Assembly (NCBI GenBank): GCA_964497585.1
Contig: CAZCDS010000029.1
Location: 7,973 to 71,972, forward strand
Direction: 5' to 3'
DNA: 64,000 nucleotides
Source of the DNA: CAZCDS01 sp964497585
GTDB taxonomy: Bacteria; Desulfobacterota; Desulfomonilia; Desulfomonilales; Desulfomonilaceae
A program made the position numbers and the translations under genes. The notes under the pieces were generated by a model. The model did not search any database and was not told the origin of the DNA. It saw nothing but the letters and a program-made list of their open reading frames with translations. Shown piece after piece: positions 49,887 through 60,075 of the stretch (its first letter is position 1; each line of letters starts with the position of its first letter).

Positions 49887-50591
49887 TTATTCCTCGAACT
49901 CGATGGTCGACTTGCGCACCCAGTCGACGAGTCCCCAGAGATGCTCATCGTCAATACTGACGATCTCGAAACCCGCTCGCAGCTCTCCGTTGCTGTCTCG
50001 CTTTGCCCATCGGCAGATGCCCTCAAACTCGAAGGGATCGACGTCACCGGATTTGTCCCCGAGAACCTTGAGCGTCTGGATCATTCCTGCCCTGGCCGGC
50101 AGGCCGACGGTCCCGATTCCTTTCTCGGAGACGTCGAGGATTCTTCCTTCTTTTTCCGGGTACAGGTCGCTTCGCACGATCACGGTGGCGGGTGATCGGT
50201 ACCGGGAAGCCTGCCTGACCACGAACGGCGCGACCGTACTCGCTGACGGTTTGACCCTGCCGTCTAGCTCTTCCTGCGTCACGAGTCCACGGTTTACCAG
50301 CTTTTTCTGGGCTATCTTCAGCAGGGGCCGCGACAGGTCGTACCGCTCCATGAGGTCCTGATCGCTCATTCCGCAGAGTATGTCGCTCACGAACTCCTCA
50401 GCCACGATACTCTTGCGGGGAGGCGCAACGTAGCTGTCGCCGAGCGGCTCAAGAAGACCGGCATCTACCAGCCTGCCGAAGAGGCGGTCGAGCCCCAGGC
50501 GAGAGAGTTTGTATTTCTTCATCAAGGAATCGTTGTCCATTCCGCGCAGGATGTCCTTCAGAGCTTCCCATGCGTTTATCTTGCGTTCCAC
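49887..50591 (-). CDS. PilZ-type protein with two helical recognition repeats
   Basis: 234 residues from GTG 50591, chosen for GGGGAGA upstream; the frame is open to 50744 without a site. Two copies of a helical repeat are visible (ALKDILRGMDNDSLMKKYKLS and VSDILCGMSDQDLMERYDLS), each followed by a winged segment, then a PilZ-like beta barrel (RSDLYPEKEGRILDVSEKGIGTVG ... GICRWAK). It is a paralogue of the protein at 29060-30019, without the zinc ribbon. The repeat resembles small DNA- or RNA-binding helical modules; function unknown. Confidence 0.65.
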   Translation of the reverse strand: MERKINAWEALKDILRGMDNDSLMKKYKLSRLGLDRLFGRLVDAGLLEPLGDSYVAPPRKSIVAEEFVSDILCGMSDQDLMERYDLSRPLLKIAQKKLVNRGLVTQEELDGRVKPSASTVAPFVVRQASRYRSPATVIVRSDLYPEKEGRILDVSEKGIGTVGLPARAGMIQTLKVLGDKSGDVDPFEFEGICRWAKRDSNGELRAGFEIVSIDDEHLWGLVDWVRKSTIEFEE

Positions 50592-51139
50592 AATCGAATC
50601 TCCCCACTGCGAGACGGAATGAAACGGAGGTTCAAGCTGAATGGCCGCTCGCCTGATTCTATTTCTGTCCGGGAATGCAGACGCGCGCCGCCTGCTGAGG
50701 ATATCGTTTCTCATAGTAATAGGAGCTTTTCCGGAGAGATGCAACCAACAATCCGCCTGTCCCGGTTCATCGGACCCACCGTCTCAACGAACCGATCAGG
50801 ACGAGAGCACCTCGGAAAGAGGAAAGAGAGAATCCGAGAGCGGAACCACAGGAGCAAAAGGCCGATCTTCTTTGTGCCTGTGTGCCTTTGTGACTGAAAT
50901 ATCTTGTCTGCTCTCTTCCTGATGTCTTGACGCCTTTGCGGTAGAGATCTCCTGTCTTTCCGCTACGTTGGTAGCGGGACATTCGGAGAGCCACAAACCG
51001 CCGGTGTACTCTTACTTTTTTTCCTTTGGTCACGGATACGTATCAGCTAGTATAATTGGATGCTGCCAGGCGCTGAACTCTGCCTTGCTTCAATCAATCA
51101 TTCCAAAATGTTACTGATCCGATCGGCAGGGGGGAGAGG
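50592..51139. other. Divergent intergenic region
   Basis: 548 bp without a supported gene. It contains a stretch around 50850-50950 in which both strands read as a low-complexity GAG/CTC-like tract, with no clear function. Confidence 0.4.
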
Positions 51140-53881
51140 ATGGAGTCCGGAAAAAAGCTTGACGTTCCAGCCCGAATTCTCGTGGTCGAAGATACAATTG
51201 CCGTCGGGCAAGGGGTTGTCGTCTTATTGAGGGAACTCGGCTATGAGGTTTTTGGACCGGTCGCCACGTGCCAGGAAGCAGTACAGGCTGCCGAGGAGCA
51301 CAGACCCGACCTTGTACTTCTGGACATCGTGCTCAAGGGAGAACAGGACGGCATCGAGTCCGCTGACCGGATCGGTACGGATCTGGATATCCCTGTCGTC
51401 TATCTGACGGGAAACTCGGAAGAGCAATTGATTCAACGGGCCGTGCTCACGAAACCCTATGGGTATCTGAGAAAGCCAGCTTCAGTGCACGAGTTGCGGG
51501 CAGCCATCGAGATTGCCCTGTACAGGCACAGCATAGACAAGGAACTGCGCGAGCGCGAAGAGCTGCATCGGGACACTATCTCCGGTATTTCCGACACCAT
51601 CCTGTTAACCGCTGAAGACGGTAACTTTACCTACGTCTCTCCGAACACCCATCTTATTTTCGGCTATTCGCAGGAGGAGGTTCGCAAGCTGGTCAACGTG
51701 ACCAAGTTGCTGGGCCGGGATCTCTACGATCCTCAAACCCTGGAAAAATACGGGGAAATCAGCAACATCGAACGTAGGATCACCGACACATCCGGAGAGG
51801 AGCATACCCTCTTGGTGACCGTCAAACGCATCTCCATCAAGGGGGGGACGGTACTCTATTCCTGTCGGGACATCACTGATTGCATGAAGGAGCACGGCCT
51901 GGCCCGTGCCCAGAGAGACCTGGGCATTGCGCTAAGCGGCACGAGCAATGTCGCGGAGGCGTTGGACTTCTGTCTGGACACGGCTCTCCAGGTGTCGGGC
52001 ATGGATGCGGCCGCGATCCATCTGATCAATGACCATCTCGAGATGGAGCTTGCCGCGCGGCGGGGTGTGTCAGCCGAATTTGCTCCCGTGGCAAGCGGCT
52101 CCGCGCTGAAGTTGGATAACAGCGGATCTGTCTCGGGAGATCAAGCCAGCTATGCTCCCGACTCACCCACCGCCTGCAGCCGGGAAGAGATGGAGCAGGA
52201 GGGCCTGCTCGGCGTGGCTGTGATCCCGATCCGTCACGAAGGTAAGGTGGTCGCCTCCCTCTGCGTAGCGTCACGCTCCCATACCGAAGTCCCGGCCCAG
52301 GCCCTTACGTCTTTGGAGACTATAGCTGCGCAGGTGGGGAGCGCTCTGGCCAGGATACGGGCGGAGCACGCATGTAGGGCCGCCGAGATGGGCGTCATTC
52401 TGGATGCAATCGGAGAGATGGTCCTGTACCAGGATCGTGACGGCAAGGTGTTGTGGGCCAATCGGGTGACGGGTGATTCGGTTGGTCAGGGTCCCAGCCG
52501 GCTGGAGGGCAGGCACTGCTATGAGATCTGGCACAACCGAGATTCCCGGTGTCCGAACTGTCCCGTGTTCAGGGCCTTCGCAACCGGCAACCGTGGAGCT
52601 GGTGAGATGGAGTTACCCGACGGGAGGATCTGGTCGATCCGAGGCTACCCCGTCATGGACGAAAGCGGGAACGTGATCGGGGTCGTAGAGGTCTGCAGAG
52701 ATATAACTGACCGAAAGAAGACAGAACAGGCGCTCAAGGAGAGCGAACGCAGGTACCATGCGCTCTTCGAGGATTCTCCGGTCTCGCTCTGGGAAGAGGA
52801 TTTCTCTCGGATCAAGAGATACGTCGATCAGTTGAGAGCGCAAGGAATAGAGAACCTGAAAGAGTACTTCGACAGTCATCCGGAAGTCGTCATCCAGGCC
52901 GCATCGATGGTAAGGATCCGTGACGTCAACGAAGCTACTGTGAGGATGTTCAAAGCGGAGAGCAAACAGCACGTAAAAAACGGGCTCGACGCAGTATTGT
53001 GCCCCGAGTCTTCCGAAGCCTTCGTAGAACAGTTGATCGCAGTAGCCGAAGGCAAGAGAGAGTTCGAGACGGAATCGGTAAATCTCACGCTGGACGGCGA
53101 AAAGAGAGACATCTTCCTGAGATGGTCGGTAGCTCCGGGCTTCGAAGCGAGTTATGGCAAGGTATTCGTTTCCCTGATGGACATCACGGACCGGAAGCGA
53201 GCCGAGGATCAGGTCAGGTCATCCCTGGAAGAGAAAGAAGTGCTTCTGAGGGAAGTCCATCACAGAGTAAAGAACAACCTCGCTGTGATGAGCAGCCTCC
53301 TCAACCTTCAGGCGCGGTATGTCCACGAGGAGAGTCATCGCCATCTGTTCGAAGACGCCCAGGCCAGAATCCGCTCCATGGCGGTGGCCCATGAACTGCT
53401 CTACCGGGCGGAGAACCTCGCCGACCTCAACATACCGGAATATCTGGCCAGACTCGGTGATCACCTCGTGGTCTCGACGAAGAGCCTGCGAATACCCATC
53501 CATCTTCGCAAGGATATCGAACCCGTGTCTTTCGGCCTTGACACGGCCATACCGCTCGGGTTTATCCTCACGGAATTGGTAACAAACAGCATCAAACACG
53601 CCTTTCCGCAGGGCGAGGAGGGAGAAATCCGAATATCCCTTCGTTCGCTCGATGACGATGAGTTCGAGCTTTCGGTATCGGATACCGGCGTCGGCGTCCC
53701 ACCGGACGTCGACCCGAACAACCCGCGCTCTCTCGGTCTGAGTCTGGTCAATACCTTTGTCAATCAGCTCGGCGGCACTCTTGAGGTCCGGACGGACAAG
53801 GGAACCGAGACCCGCGTGAGATTCACCGACGCTTCGCAGAGCGACAAAGGTCAGCCCGCGCCCCCTATTCTCCTGGGATAG
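51140..53881 (+). CDS. Hybrid sensor histidine kinase with N-terminal receiver
   Basis: 913 residues, ribosome site GGGGAGAGG. Order: receiver (about 12-130, phospho-acceptor Asp62), PAS (about 140-250), GAF-like (about 265-405), a PAS-like region with cysteine cluster CYEIWHNRDSRCPNCP (about 425-525), another PAS (about 535-690), then a HisKA_2 kinase core with EVHHRVKNN (His707 or 708) and an HATPase (N box NSIKHAF, G boxes DTGVGV and LGLSLV). HisKA_2 kinases often phosphorylate stand-alone receivers. Cytoplasmic: no membrane helices. The Cys-rich PAS may sense metal or redox state. Confidence 0.92.
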   Translation: MESGKKLDVPARILVVEDTIAVGQGVVVLLRELGYEVFGPVATCQEAVQAAEEHRPDLVLLDIVLKGEQDGIESADRIGTDLDIPVVYLTGNSEEQLIQRAVLTKPYGYLRKPASVHELRAAIEIALYRHSIDKELREREELHRDTISGISDTILLTAEDGNFTYVSPNTHLIFGYSQEEVRKLVNVTKLLGRDLYDPQTLEKYGEISNIERRITDTSGEEHTLLVTVKRISIKGGTVLYSCRDITDCMKEHGLARAQRDLGIALSGTSNVAEALDFCLDTALQVSGMDAAAIHLINDHLEMELAARRGVSAEFAPVASGSALKLDNSGSVSGDQASYAPDSPTACSREEMEQEGLLGVAVIPIRHEGKVVASLCVASRSHTEVPAQALTSLETIAAQVGSALARIRAEHACRAAEMGVILDAIGEMVLYQDRDGKVLWANRVTGDSVGQGPSRLEGRHCYEIWHNRDSRCPNCPVFRAFATGNRGAGEMELPDGRIWSIRGYPVMDESGNVIGVVEVCRDITDRKKTEQALKESERRYHALFEDSPVSLWEEDFSRIKRYVDQLRAQGIENLKEYFDSHPEVVIQAASMVRIRDVNEATVRMFKAESKQHVKNGLDAVLCPESSEAFVEQLIAVAEGKREFETESVNLTLDGEKRDIFLRWSVAPGFEASYGKVFVSLMDITDRKRAEDQVRSSLEEKEVLLREVHHRVKNNLAVMSSLLNLQARYVHEESHRHLFEDAQARIRSMAVAHELLYRAENLADLNIPEYLARLGDHLVVSTKSLRIPIHLRKDIEPVSFGLDTAIPLGFILTELVTNSIKHAFPQGEEGEIRISLRSLDDDEFELSVSDTGVGVPPDVDPNNPRSLGLSLVNTFVNQLGGTLEVRTDKGTETRVRFTDASQSDKGQPAPPILLG

Positions 53882-55546
53882 TCACAGGTCTGAGTCATTC
53901 CTGAGAGACTCTCTCATGCCCTTCTTGTCGATCTTACCGACACTGGTCTTGGGAATCGTTTTCACCATTCGGAACTCATCCGGAACAGCCCACTTGGAGA
54001 GGCGACCCGAATCCGTGAACTGGTGCAGAAACTCGCGGAGCTCTTCACCGGTGATGGTCTCACCAGAGTTCGCGTCCGGAACGATGAAGGCAACCGGGCG
54101 CTCTCCCCACCTCTCATGGGGGACTCCTATCACCGCGACCTCCGCGACCGCGGGGTGTCTGCTCAAGAGGCTTTCCAGCTCCAGCGAAGAAATCCATTCA
54201 CCCCCGCTCTTGATCGCGTCCTTGAGTCTATCCACAATCTGGACGTACCCTTCTTCATCGATGGTGGCGACGTCACCCGTGTGGAGCCGCCCTCCCCTCC
54301 ACAGCTCCTCGGACCTTTCCGTTTCCCGGTAGTAGCCCTGCGTGAGCCAGGGCGTTCGGACCACGATCTCTCCCGGAGTCTTGCCGTCCCGGGGAACGTG
54401 GTCGCCGGATTCGTCCTCCACCCGCAGATCCACGAGCGGCAAAGGAAACCCTGTTTTCAGTCTGAAATCGAGTTGTTTTTCGATCTCCCAGTCCATCATG
54501 TACGGCTTTATGTTGGCCATGGTGAGGACGGGACAGGTCTCGGACATCCCGTATCCCTGGAATAATTCTATGCCGAGCTCAATGGCCTTGTGCGCGAGTC
54601 CTCTCGGCGTGGCCATGCCTCCCGTATTGACCTTCCAGTGACTCAGATCCGCGTCTCTTGCCTTGGGATTGTCGATCAGCATATGGAGGATCGTGGCCAC
54701 ACAGTGCGAAAACGTGACCTTTTCGCGTTGGATCAGGCCGAGCACCGTTTCCGGTTCAAACCGTCCCGCGTAGACCTGCTTTGCTCCCAGGAGGGTGGCA
54801 AGGTACGGAAATCCCCACGCGTGAACGTGAAACATCGGAGTCAGCGGCATGTACACGTCGCCCGACTGGAATCGGGCCGGCCCCGTGAATCCCGCGGTAG
54901 CGAGGCCTATGCCGAACGTGTGGAGCACCAATTGACGGTGGCTGAAGTAAACACCCTTGGGATCCCCGGTCGTTCCCGTGGTGTAGAAGATAGTGGCATG
55001 GCGATCCTCGTCAAAGTCGGGGAATGTGTAGGAGGGCTCAGATCGCGCGAGAAGCTCCTCGTACTCGACGGCAAGGGGAATCGAGGAAGCCGGGGTCTGC
55101 TCTCCGTCTCGAATGAGGATGAACCTCCTCACGGTGTCGAGCCGGTCCGCAACCGTCTCCAGCACGGGGAGGAAATCCTCGTGTACGAGCACCGCAGTAT
55201 CCTCCGCGTGACGCATGGTATAGAGGATTTGTTCCGGCGACAGCCGTACGTTTACCGTGTGAAGGACCGCTCCCATCATCGGAACCGCGAAGAAACACTC
55301 GAGATACCGATGAGAGTCCCAGTCCAAAACGGCAACCGTGTCCTCCGGCCCGATCCCGAGGGAAGCAAGGCCTGCAGCGAGCCGATTGATCCTCTCATAG
55401 AGGACGCGATAGGTGTGGCGTGCCAGATCACGGTACACGATCTCCTGGTCAGGAGCGTAGTAAACAGGCGTGTGGAGCAACTGTTTGATCAGCAGAGGAT
55501 AGGAATAGGCAGACTTCGTCCGGGGGATATTTCTTGGCTTTATCAC
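53882..55546 (-). CDS. AMP-dependent acyl-CoA synthetase
   Basis: 554 residues from GTG 55546 with GAGGAGGAG upstream. Adenylate-forming family: phosphate loop YTTGTTGDPKG, A5 GYGMSETCP, A7 LHTGDVATIDEEGYVQIVDRLKD, and the C-terminal Lys in SVGKIDKKGMRE. It activates a carboxylic acid to its CoA thioester. Sequence resembles medium/long-chain fatty acid CoA ligases rather than acetyl-CoA synthetase. It stops exactly where the histidine kinase gene ends (tail to tail). Confidence 0.92.
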   Translation of the reverse strand: MIKPRNIPRTKSAYSYPLLIKQLLHTPVYYAPDQEIVYRDLARHTYRVLYERINRLAAGLASLGIGPEDTVAVLDWDSHRYLECFFAVPMMGAVLHTVNVRLSPEQILYTMRHAEDTAVLVHEDFLPVLETVADRLDTVRRFILIRDGEQTPASSIPLAVEYEELLARSEPSYTFPDFDEDRHATIFYTTGTTGDPKGVYFSHRQLVLHTFGIGLATAGFTGPARFQSGDVYMPLTPMFHVHAWGFPYLATLLGAKQVYAGRFEPETVLGLIQREKVTFSHCVATILHMLIDNPKARDADLSHWKVNTGGMATPRGLAHKAIELGIELFQGYGMSETCPVLTMANIKPYMMDWEIEKQLDFRLKTGFPLPLVDLRVEDESGDHVPRDGKTPGEIVVRTPWLTQGYYRETERSEELWRGGRLHTGDVATIDEEGYVQIVDRLKDAIKSGGEWISSLELESLLSRHPAVAEVAVIGVPHERWGERPVAFIVPDANSGETITGEELREFLHQFTDSGRLSKWAVPDEFRMVKTIPKTSVGKIDKKGMRESLRNDSDL

Positions 55547-55967
55547 GATGGCGTGCTCCTCCTCGTGTCAGAGAGAGATGAAAGATTTCACGGGCCCGCA
55601 GCAGGGGAGTCCTTGGACATGGTGCAGAGAGACCCTTTCCGGAGAAAGCGTTCCCCGGGTTCGGCCTTCCAAAACGCGTCCACTCCAACTCCCCGGCATT
55701 GAAAGGCGCGACGGAATGTGGAAGCCCCCTACCCCGGCCTGCTCCCCCAAATTTGGGGAGAGTACATCGCAATCTTCACCAACTGCTGCCCATGAAGCAG
55801 CTGAGTGAGAGCATTCCGTTTGCCCCTTCTCCCCTTGGGAGAGGGATGGGGTGAGGGAATGGCCTGAAGGAGTCTTTCATGCCGTGGCAGCGGGTCTGAC
55901 GGTCTCACTTGACTTTTTTACCTTTGATCCACGATACTTCGATAATTCCTCCCGGGGCAAGAGGCCG
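55547..55967. other. Intergenic region before pnp
   Basis: 421 bp divergent between two genes. No separate gene is supported; open frames here are shadows. Confidence 0.4.
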
Positions 55968-56789
55968 ATGACAGATCTTTATCAGATGGTGGAAGAATCC
56001 GTCCAGTTTCTCCGAGAGCTGGCTGAGCCCCGCCCGGAGGTGGGCATCATTCTCGGCACGGGGCTCGGCGGATTTGCGGAACGCATCGACATCAGGGGAC
56101 GGGTCCCGTACGAACAGATCCCACATTTCCCCAGGTCCACCGTGGAAGGGCACAAGGGCGACCTGCTCTTCGGGAAATTCTCGGGACGGAATGTGGTCGT
56201 CATGCAGGGAAGGCCCCACTACTACGAGGGATACTCTTTGCAGCAGACAACGCTTCCGGTCCGGGTATTCAAGGCCCTTGGAGCCGAGATCCTTTCGATC
56301 AACAGCGCTGCGGGCGGTCTGAATCCGACGTACCGGCCAGCCGATGTGATGCTAATGATAGACCACATCAACCTCGTGGGGGAGAACCCCTTGCGGGGTT
56401 CGTACGACTATCGGCTTGGCCTTCGTTTTCCCGACATGACGCGCGCGTATGACCGTGAACTCCTCCGGATGGCAAGCCAGGCCGCGGTGGAGCTGAAGAT
56501 CCCGGTACGGCACGGGGTCTATGCAGCGGTTTCGGGACCGAGTCTCGAAACACCGGCCGAAACGAGAATGCTCAGAATTCTCGGCGCTGATGCGGTCGGC
56601 ATGAGCACGGCGTCGGAAGTGATCGTCGCGACCGCGGTGGGCTTCAGGACGCTCGGAATGGCGGCAATCACCAATGTGAATCTCCCCGACGCCATGGAGC
56701 CCATTTCCGTTGAGCAGATCATAGCGAACGCGGCCGAGGCCGGACCGAAGCTGGGCGCCATACTCCAGGAGGTTCTCAGAGTGCTCTGA
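55968..56789 (+). CDS. Purine nucleoside phosphorylase
   Basis: 273 residues from ATG 55968 (frame open to 55851 upstream without a site). PNP family I: LGTGLGGFAERI, GRPHYYEGY phosphate/ribose motif, NSAAGGLNPTY, and ETPAETRMLRILGADAVGMSTASEV near the end. Cleaves purine nucleosides with phosphate. It is followed by an MTA/SAH deaminase, so the pair may take 5'-methylthioadenosine to methylthioinosine and hypoxanthine (inference). Confidence 0.93.
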   Translation: MTDLYQMVEESVQFLRELAEPRPEVGIILGTGLGGFAERIDIRGRVPYEQIPHFPRSTVEGHKGDLLFGKFSGRNVVVMQGRPHYYEGYSLQQTTLPVRVFKALGAEILSINSAAGGLNPTYRPADVMLMIDHINLVGENPLRGSYDYRLGLRFPDMTRAYDRELLRMASQAAVELKIPVRHGVYAAVSGPSLETPAETRMLRILGADAVGMSTASEVIVATAVGFRTLGMAAITNVNLPDAMEPISVEQIIANAAEAGPKLGAILQEVLRVL

Positions 56790-56832
56790 GAGAGTATCGT
56801 CTCCTCCCAGTGACAAACGTTCAGCTTCAACG

Positions 56833-58203
56833 ATGAGCATATATCGAAATACCGCCCAAAACAAACCCGACTCGCCCCACACAGTCCTTACCGGCGGATT
56901 GATCCTGATCGATCCGTCCCGGCCTCGGATTCTGGATCATGGGGCAACCATACTCTCAGCCGAGCGGCTCGACCTCGTGAACCTTCGCGATTATGAGGCA
57001 CGCCCGGAAGACCACACGTTGGACTGCTCGGGATGCCTCATCATGCCGGGTCTCGTCAATGCGCACTGCCATAGTCCCATGAGCCTGCTGCGAGGGGTCG
57101 CGGACGACCTCTCTTTGGACAGGTGGCTGCACGGCTATATCTTTCCCGCGGAGGCACGGCACGTGGACCCGGACTTCGTTCGACTTGGAGCCACGCTCTC
57201 TGCAGTGGAAATGGCCCTGGGAGGCATCACGACCTTTGCCGACGGGTACTTCCACATGGAACACGCGGCCGCGGCCGTCGTGGACGTGGGACTCCGGGCC
57301 ATTATCGCCCAGGGAATCCTCGACCTGCCAACCCCGGACGCGCCTCAGCCCGGTTCATGGAAGGAAAGGGTCGATCGCTTTTTCTCTTCCTTCCCGGATG
57401 ATCCACGAGTGAAACCGGCCTTGTTCTGCCATTCTCCCTATCTCTGCAGTCCCGAGACCTTGACCGAGGCCGGACGTCTGGCGAAAGACCACGAAACCCT
57501 GCTCTTCACCCACGTCTCCGAGACCGCATGGGAGGTGGAACAGACGCGAGATCGCTACTCCACGAGTCCGGTCGAACACTTGCACAACCTGGAATTGCTC
57601 GGCAACGGCCTGGTTCTCGTTCACGGCGTCCATCTGATCCCCAGGGAAAAGTCTCTCCTGGCCGAAACAGGGACCGGCCTCGTCCATTGCCCTGAGAGCA
57701 ACATGAAGTTGGCCTCGGGCGCTGCACCCGTTCGAGACCTTGTTGACAAAGGCGTTACGGTGGCCATCGGGACCGACGGGCCTGCCAGCAACAACAATCT
57801 GGACCTTTTTGAGGAAATGCGAAGCGCCTCGCTCATGGCCAAGCTGGTAACCCGCGATCCCGAGGCCCTTGACGCGCGGACGGTACTGAAAATGGCCACC
57901 ACTGAAGGCGCGCGGGCCCTGGGAATGCACGCGGAGATCGGCTCTCTCGAGCCGGGCAAACTCGCCGACCTGATCGTGCTCGACCTTGACCGGCCCCACC
58001 TGACTCCCGTATACGATCCCATATCTCACCTGGTCTATTCGGCTCGGGGATCCGACGTGCGGGACGTTTTCGTCGGCGGAAAACGGGTCGTCGACCACGG
58101 ACGCCTGACAACGCTGGATGTTGAGGAACTCAAACGCACCGTACGCTTGCTCGGAAAAGCAATCGCACGGGAACTCGGCATAGACGGGCACCCTGGAGGC
58201 TGA
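56833..58203 (+). CDS. mtaD: 5-methylthioadenosine/S-adenosylhomocysteine deaminase
   Basis: 456 residues. Amidohydrolase with metal-binding His78-x-His80 in NAHCHSP, then HVSETAWEVE, GVHL and the catalytic Asp in IGTDGPASNN, plus a C-terminal GSLEPGKLADLIVLD. The MtaD branch deaminates MTA and SAH to their inosine forms. Between pnp and purM on the same strand, 43 bp and 7 bp apart. Confidence 0.88.
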   Translation: MSIYRNTAQNKPDSPHTVLTGGLILIDPSRPRILDHGATILSAERLDLVNLRDYEARPEDHTLDCSGCLIMPGLVNAHCHSPMSLLRGVADDLSLDRWLHGYIFPAEARHVDPDFVRLGATLSAVEMALGGITTFADGYFHMEHAAAAVVDVGLRAIIAQGILDLPTPDAPQPGSWKERVDRFFSSFPDDPRVKPALFCHSPYLCSPETLTEAGRLAKDHETLLFTHVSETAWEVEQTRDRYSTSPVEHLHNLELLGNGLVLVHGVHLIPREKSLLAETGTGLVHCPESNMKLASGAAPVRDLVDKGVTVAIGTDGPASNNNLDLFEEMRSASLMAKLVTRDPEALDARTVLKMATTEGARALGMHAEIGSLEPGKLADLIVLDLDRPHLTPVYDPISHLVYSARGSDVRDVFVGGKRVVDHGRLTTLDVEELKRTVRLLGKAIARELGIDGHPGG

Positions 58204-58210
58204 TAAAGGA

Positions 58211-59254
58211 ATGACCGAGAAGATAACGTACAAAGACGCCGGGGTTGATGTGGAACTCGCCGACCGGCTGATCGGTTCACTGGCCGACCGGATACGAGCG
58301 ACCTTCACACCCGGGGTGGTGGGACGATTGGGCGGATTCGCCGCGCTGTTCCGACCGGCGTGGCGTCAGTATGAGGACCCGCTTCTCGTATCCGCGACCG
58401 ACGGCGTGGGAACCAAGCTCAAGATAGCCTTCCTCACGGGAATCCATGATACCGTCGGCATCGATCTGGTGGCCATGAACGTCAATGATATTCTCGTCCT
58501 GGGCGCACAGCCCCTCTTCTTCCTCGACTATTTCGCGACCGGCGCGATCGAGCCCGCGACGATCACATCAGTCATATCCGGCATCGCGACGGGCTGCGAG
58601 CAGGCCGGATGCGCGCTCATCGGCGGTGAAACCGCAGAGATGCCTGATTTCTATGAGCCAGGCGAGTACGACCTTGCCGGGTTCTGCGTGGGCATCGCGG
58701 ACAATGCGCGCATTTCGGACACTTCTCCGGTGGAGCCGGGGCAGATTGTGATCGGATTGGCCTCCTCCGGACTGCACAGCAACGGATTCAGCCTCGTGAG
58801 GAAGGTTCTCCTGGAACGCAAGGGATATCGGCTGGACGAACGCCTTCCCGATCTCGGAAGAACCCTCGGATCGGAACTCATTGAACCGACCGCCATCTAC
58901 GTCAAGCCCGTCCTCGAACTGGTGGACAAGAAACCGCCGGTCGCGATGGCTCACATAACGGGTGGAGGTTTCCGAGGCAACATCCCCCGGGTGCTTCCCG
59001 ACAATTGCTGCGTGAGAATCAGCAAAGACTCCTGGGAACCACCGCCGATTTTTCGGATTATCCGCCGCGATGCCGGTCTTGACGATGAAGAGATGTACGG
59101 GACGTTCAACATGGGGATCGGGTTCGTGCTGATTGTTCCTGAGGATGACGTGGACGCCGGGGTCAAACACTTCAACGACTGCGGTGTGCGTGCCGCTGTC
59201 ATTGGTGAAGTGCTCCCTCTAAAGCCGGGAGAGGAGCGGGTCGTCCTGGCCTGA
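58211..59254 (+). CDS. purM: Phosphoribosylformylglycinamidine cyclo-ligase (AIR synthetase)
   Basis: 347 residues. ITYKDAGVDVE at the start, GRLGGFAAL, VSATDGVGTKLKIA with the ATP-site loop, and GGETAEMPDFY, all hallmarks of PurM. Catalyses the fifth step of purine synthesis. Starts 7 bp after mtaD. Confidence 0.96.
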   Translation: MTEKITYKDAGVDVELADRLIGSLADRIRATFTPGVVGRLGGFAALFRPAWRQYEDPLLVSATDGVGTKLKIAFLTGIHDTVGIDLVAMNVNDILVLGAQPLFFLDYFATGAIEPATITSVISGIATGCEQAGCALIGGETAEMPDFYEPGEYDLAGFCVGIADNARISDTSPVEPGQIVIGLASSGLHSNGFSLVRKVLLERKGYRLDERLPDLGRTLGSELIEPTAIYVKPVLELVDKKPPVAMAHITGGGFRGNIPRVLPDNCCVRISKDSWEPPPIFRIIRRDAGLDDEEMYGTFNMGIGFVLIVPEDDVDAGVKHFNDCGVRAAVIGEVLPLKPGEERVVLA

Positions 59255-59306
59255 GACCGACTTCCCAAGCCGCGTGGCTTACTCCCTTCCTTGTTCGGAG
59301 ACGATT

Positions 59307-59777
59307 GTGTCTTCTCGCATTATTATGAGCGCCTGTTTGGTGGGCGTGCGTTCCCGGTACGACGGGAGTTCGCGGCCCCACCGAGATTTGCAGGCCCTGA
59401 GAGCCGCAGCGGTCATCATTCCCGTCTGCCCTGAGATCCTCGGTGGATTGGGAATTCCTCGGCCAAGATGTCATTTCTCCGGAGGTGACGGCCGCGACGT
59501 GCTTCTTGAGAAGGCCAGAGTCATTGACGAGGATGGCGTGGACCGAACGAATCAGTTCCTCCGAGGGGCAATGGAGACCGTCCGCATCGTTGAGCTGACC
59601 GATCCCGACCTGATCATATTCAAGGAAGGAAGCCCATCCTGCGGCATCCGCATTGTCGATATCGAAGGAAGACGGCAGCCGGGATGCGGAGTTGCCACCG
59701 CCCGCCTGCTCGCCGGCAGAATCCCGATCATTTCCGAAATGGATCCGTGGAATGTGAGCTCCCGGGAGCATTGTTGA
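59307..59777 (+). CDS. DUF523 family protein
   Basis: 156 residues from GTG 59307 (GGAGAC upstream). Shows the DUF523 pattern: MSACLVGVRSRYDG, PVCPEILGGLGIPRPRCHFSGG, and IFKEGSPSCGI. Three conserved cysteines suggest a metal or FeS site. Function is not established; some members act near tRNA or nucleotide metabolism. It follows purM by 52 bp and probably belongs to that transcript. Confidence 0.85.
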   Translation: MSSRIIMSACLVGVRSRYDGSSRPHRDLQALRAAAVIIPVCPEILGGLGIPRPRCHFSGGDGRDVLLEKARVIDEDGVDRTNQFLRGAMETVRIVELTDPDLIIFKEGSPSCGIRIVDIEGRRQPGCGVATARLLAGRIPIISEMDPWNVSSREHC

Positions 59778-60075
59778 TACGGCGACCGGGAATTTCCGGA
59801 TCACGGCAATCGGTTCCGAGTTGCGCGGGAAAACCGTTTGTGCTCAAGACCCGTCTGTTGTCTGCAGGAATGTGGCCCACCACGCGTGCAAGGCGTAACG
59901 TGTTCTCTGAGATTCAGAGAATGCCAGAGATGTGAGATCAGTTGCGCAGGTCTTCCTTCTGAAGGCTTCTACCGTCCCTTCAGGGTGAACATCTCTGATC
60001 TCTCTCTTGTCTTGATTGCCCGATCTTCCGCCGGCGATACGCACACGGTGAGGTATCACCGGTCATGTTCGCGCG

